DNA from: Candidatus Sifarchaeum subterraneum
GTDB lineage: Archaea > Asgardarchaeota > Sifarchaeia > Sifarchaeales > Sifarchaeaceae
Direction of reading: 5' to 3'
Assembly: GCA_016292335.1 (NCBI GenBank)
Contig: JAECRX010000131.1
Span: 1-5,878, forward strand
Length of the DNA stretch: 5,878 nucleotides
Shown here: piece by piece, positions 5,472 to 5,878 of the stretch
How positions within the stretch are numbered: the first letter of the stretch is position 1
How the letters are laid out: the number at the start of each line of letters is the position of its first letter
Made by a program: the position numbers and the translations under genes
The notes under the pieces: generated by a model
What the model saw: the letters and a program-made list of their open reading frames with translations, nothing else
What the model was told of the DNA's origin: nothing
The model's database searches: none

Positions 5472-5747
5472 AAATATAGTGATTTATTTAATGCATCCAT
5501 TTCACGAGATCAATCAAACAGAAAAACTATAGAAATTACTTATGAATCCCTCTTTTTTGACAAATGGCTATGTTCGAATAAAAACCCGAATACTTTTACC
5601 ACAAAAGCTATTTTATTCTTCTTAACTCTTCACCTTGAAGATGAAGATTTCAAAGGAGGATTTCTTAAAGTAACTAATTCCCCTACAATCGTTACAATTT
5701 GTTTTATCCTTATTATTTTCCAACTATTTAGAACGACTAATGAATAA
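5472..5747 (+). pseudogene. Start-less 91-codon open frame, probable decayed small membrane protein gene
   Basis: An in-frame TAA (5469-5471) is followed by 91 open codons to TAA at 5745-5747, with no ATG, GTG or TTG anywhere. The translation looks like real protein. It has a polar first half (SRDQSNRKTIEITYESLFF), an acidic segment (HLEDEDFKGGFLKV), then a hydrophobic helix (TIVTICFILIIFQLF) and a polar end, suggesting one membrane segment. Two short ATG frames overlap in another frame: 5491 (13 codons) and 5542 (MNPSFLTNGYVRIKTRILL..., ending at 5625). A single indel after either could have separated the start from this body. The alternatives are a sequencing error, a non-standard start, or chance; at this AT content 91 codons without a stop is unexpected but not impossible. 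It ends 14 bases before the next gene and fills most of the gap after the helicase. No family is recognised. Confidence 0.3.
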
Positions 5748-5761
5748 CTTGGGACCTGAAA

Positions 5762-5878
5762 ATGAAATTTGTATATTATTATACTGCCCCTGAAATTTAT
5801 TACCACAAACCTAAAATCGAGGCTACAACAGAAAGACTCCAAAGAAGAATATTAGAATTGTTAATTCGTATTGCAAAA
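5762..5878 (+). CDS. Start of an unrecognised gene, truncated by the window edge
   Basis: There are 39 codons from ATG to the last base, with no stop. The translation begins MKFVYYYTAPEIYYHKPK and continues with a charged, helix-forming stretch (ATTERLQRRILELLIRIAK). The composition is ordinary for a cytosolic protein and there is no signal peptide. The ATG is the only possible start: an in-frame TGA lies at 5741-5743 and no other start codon intervenes. The ribosome site is weak (GGGACC, 5751-5756). A T/A-rich stretch at about 5702-5718 could hold a TATA box, so the gene may have its own promoter. The N-terminus alone does not identify a family. Confidence 0.55.
   Translation, partial: MKFVYYYTAPEIYYHKPKIEATTERLQRRILELLIRIAK

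Noticed and set aside
5630..5842. Leftward 70-codon open frame at the right edge
   Set aside because: It overlaps both the protein-like rightward frame ending at 5747 and the start of the partial gene at 5762, has no ribosome site, and does not resemble a known protein.
1..5878. Search by eye for CRISPR arrays, tRNA or rRNA genes, insertion-sequence ends and toxin-antitoxin or other defence genes
   Set aside because: I saw no regularly spaced repeats, cloverleaf, transposase motifs or recognisable defence proteins. The helicase alone does not make a defence system.

Overview
The window looks archaeal. The best evidence is a Hel308-type helicase (a family centred on archaea) carrying the C-terminal RAR/helix-hairpin-helix end. 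Supporting signs are GGTGAT- and AGGAGG-type ribosome sites, U-tract gene ends without hairpins, and a TATA-like box upstream of a secreted protein gene. The DNA is AT-rich with long AT-rich spacers. The secreted, C-terminally anchored protein with an Asp-rich loop resembles proteins I associate with Asgard (Loki-type) archaea. That placement is from memory and is only a working guess.

Layout, left to right. Positions 1-143 hold a U-tract terminator for the first gene and possibly the first codons of another leftward gene. A leftward gene (1166 to 144) encodes a 340-residue membrane-anchored surface protein. Upstream of its TATA-like box lie three TTCGAW sites about one helical turn apart. 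Next come two short rightward reading frames in different frames (1250-1432 and 1462-1620). The second looks like a real small protein or the end of a decayed one. A leftward class I SAM-dependent methyltransferase (2522 to 1752) converges on it, with opposed U-tracts between them. A 547-base AT-rich spacer follows, holding a perfect 16-bp palindrome, two adjoining inverted repeats, and an open frame that lacks a start codon.

The main gene (3070-5454, rightward) encodes a 794-residue Hel308-like helicase. All the SF2/Ski2-like motifs, a ratchet region and a C-terminal double HhH are visible. A SWIM zinc-finger (CxC...CxH) is inserted inside the winged-helix domain. Downstream is a 91-codon open frame with no usable start codon (5472-5747), then the first 39 codons of an unrecognised rightward gene that leaves the window (5762 on).

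The genes do not form an evident operon: strands alternate and each gene appears to have its own signals. I see no CRISPR array, tRNA, rRNA, transposase or recognisable defence cassette. The most noteworthy item is the SWIM-bearing helicase. The start-less open frames on both sides of it suggest local gene decay or sequence errors.
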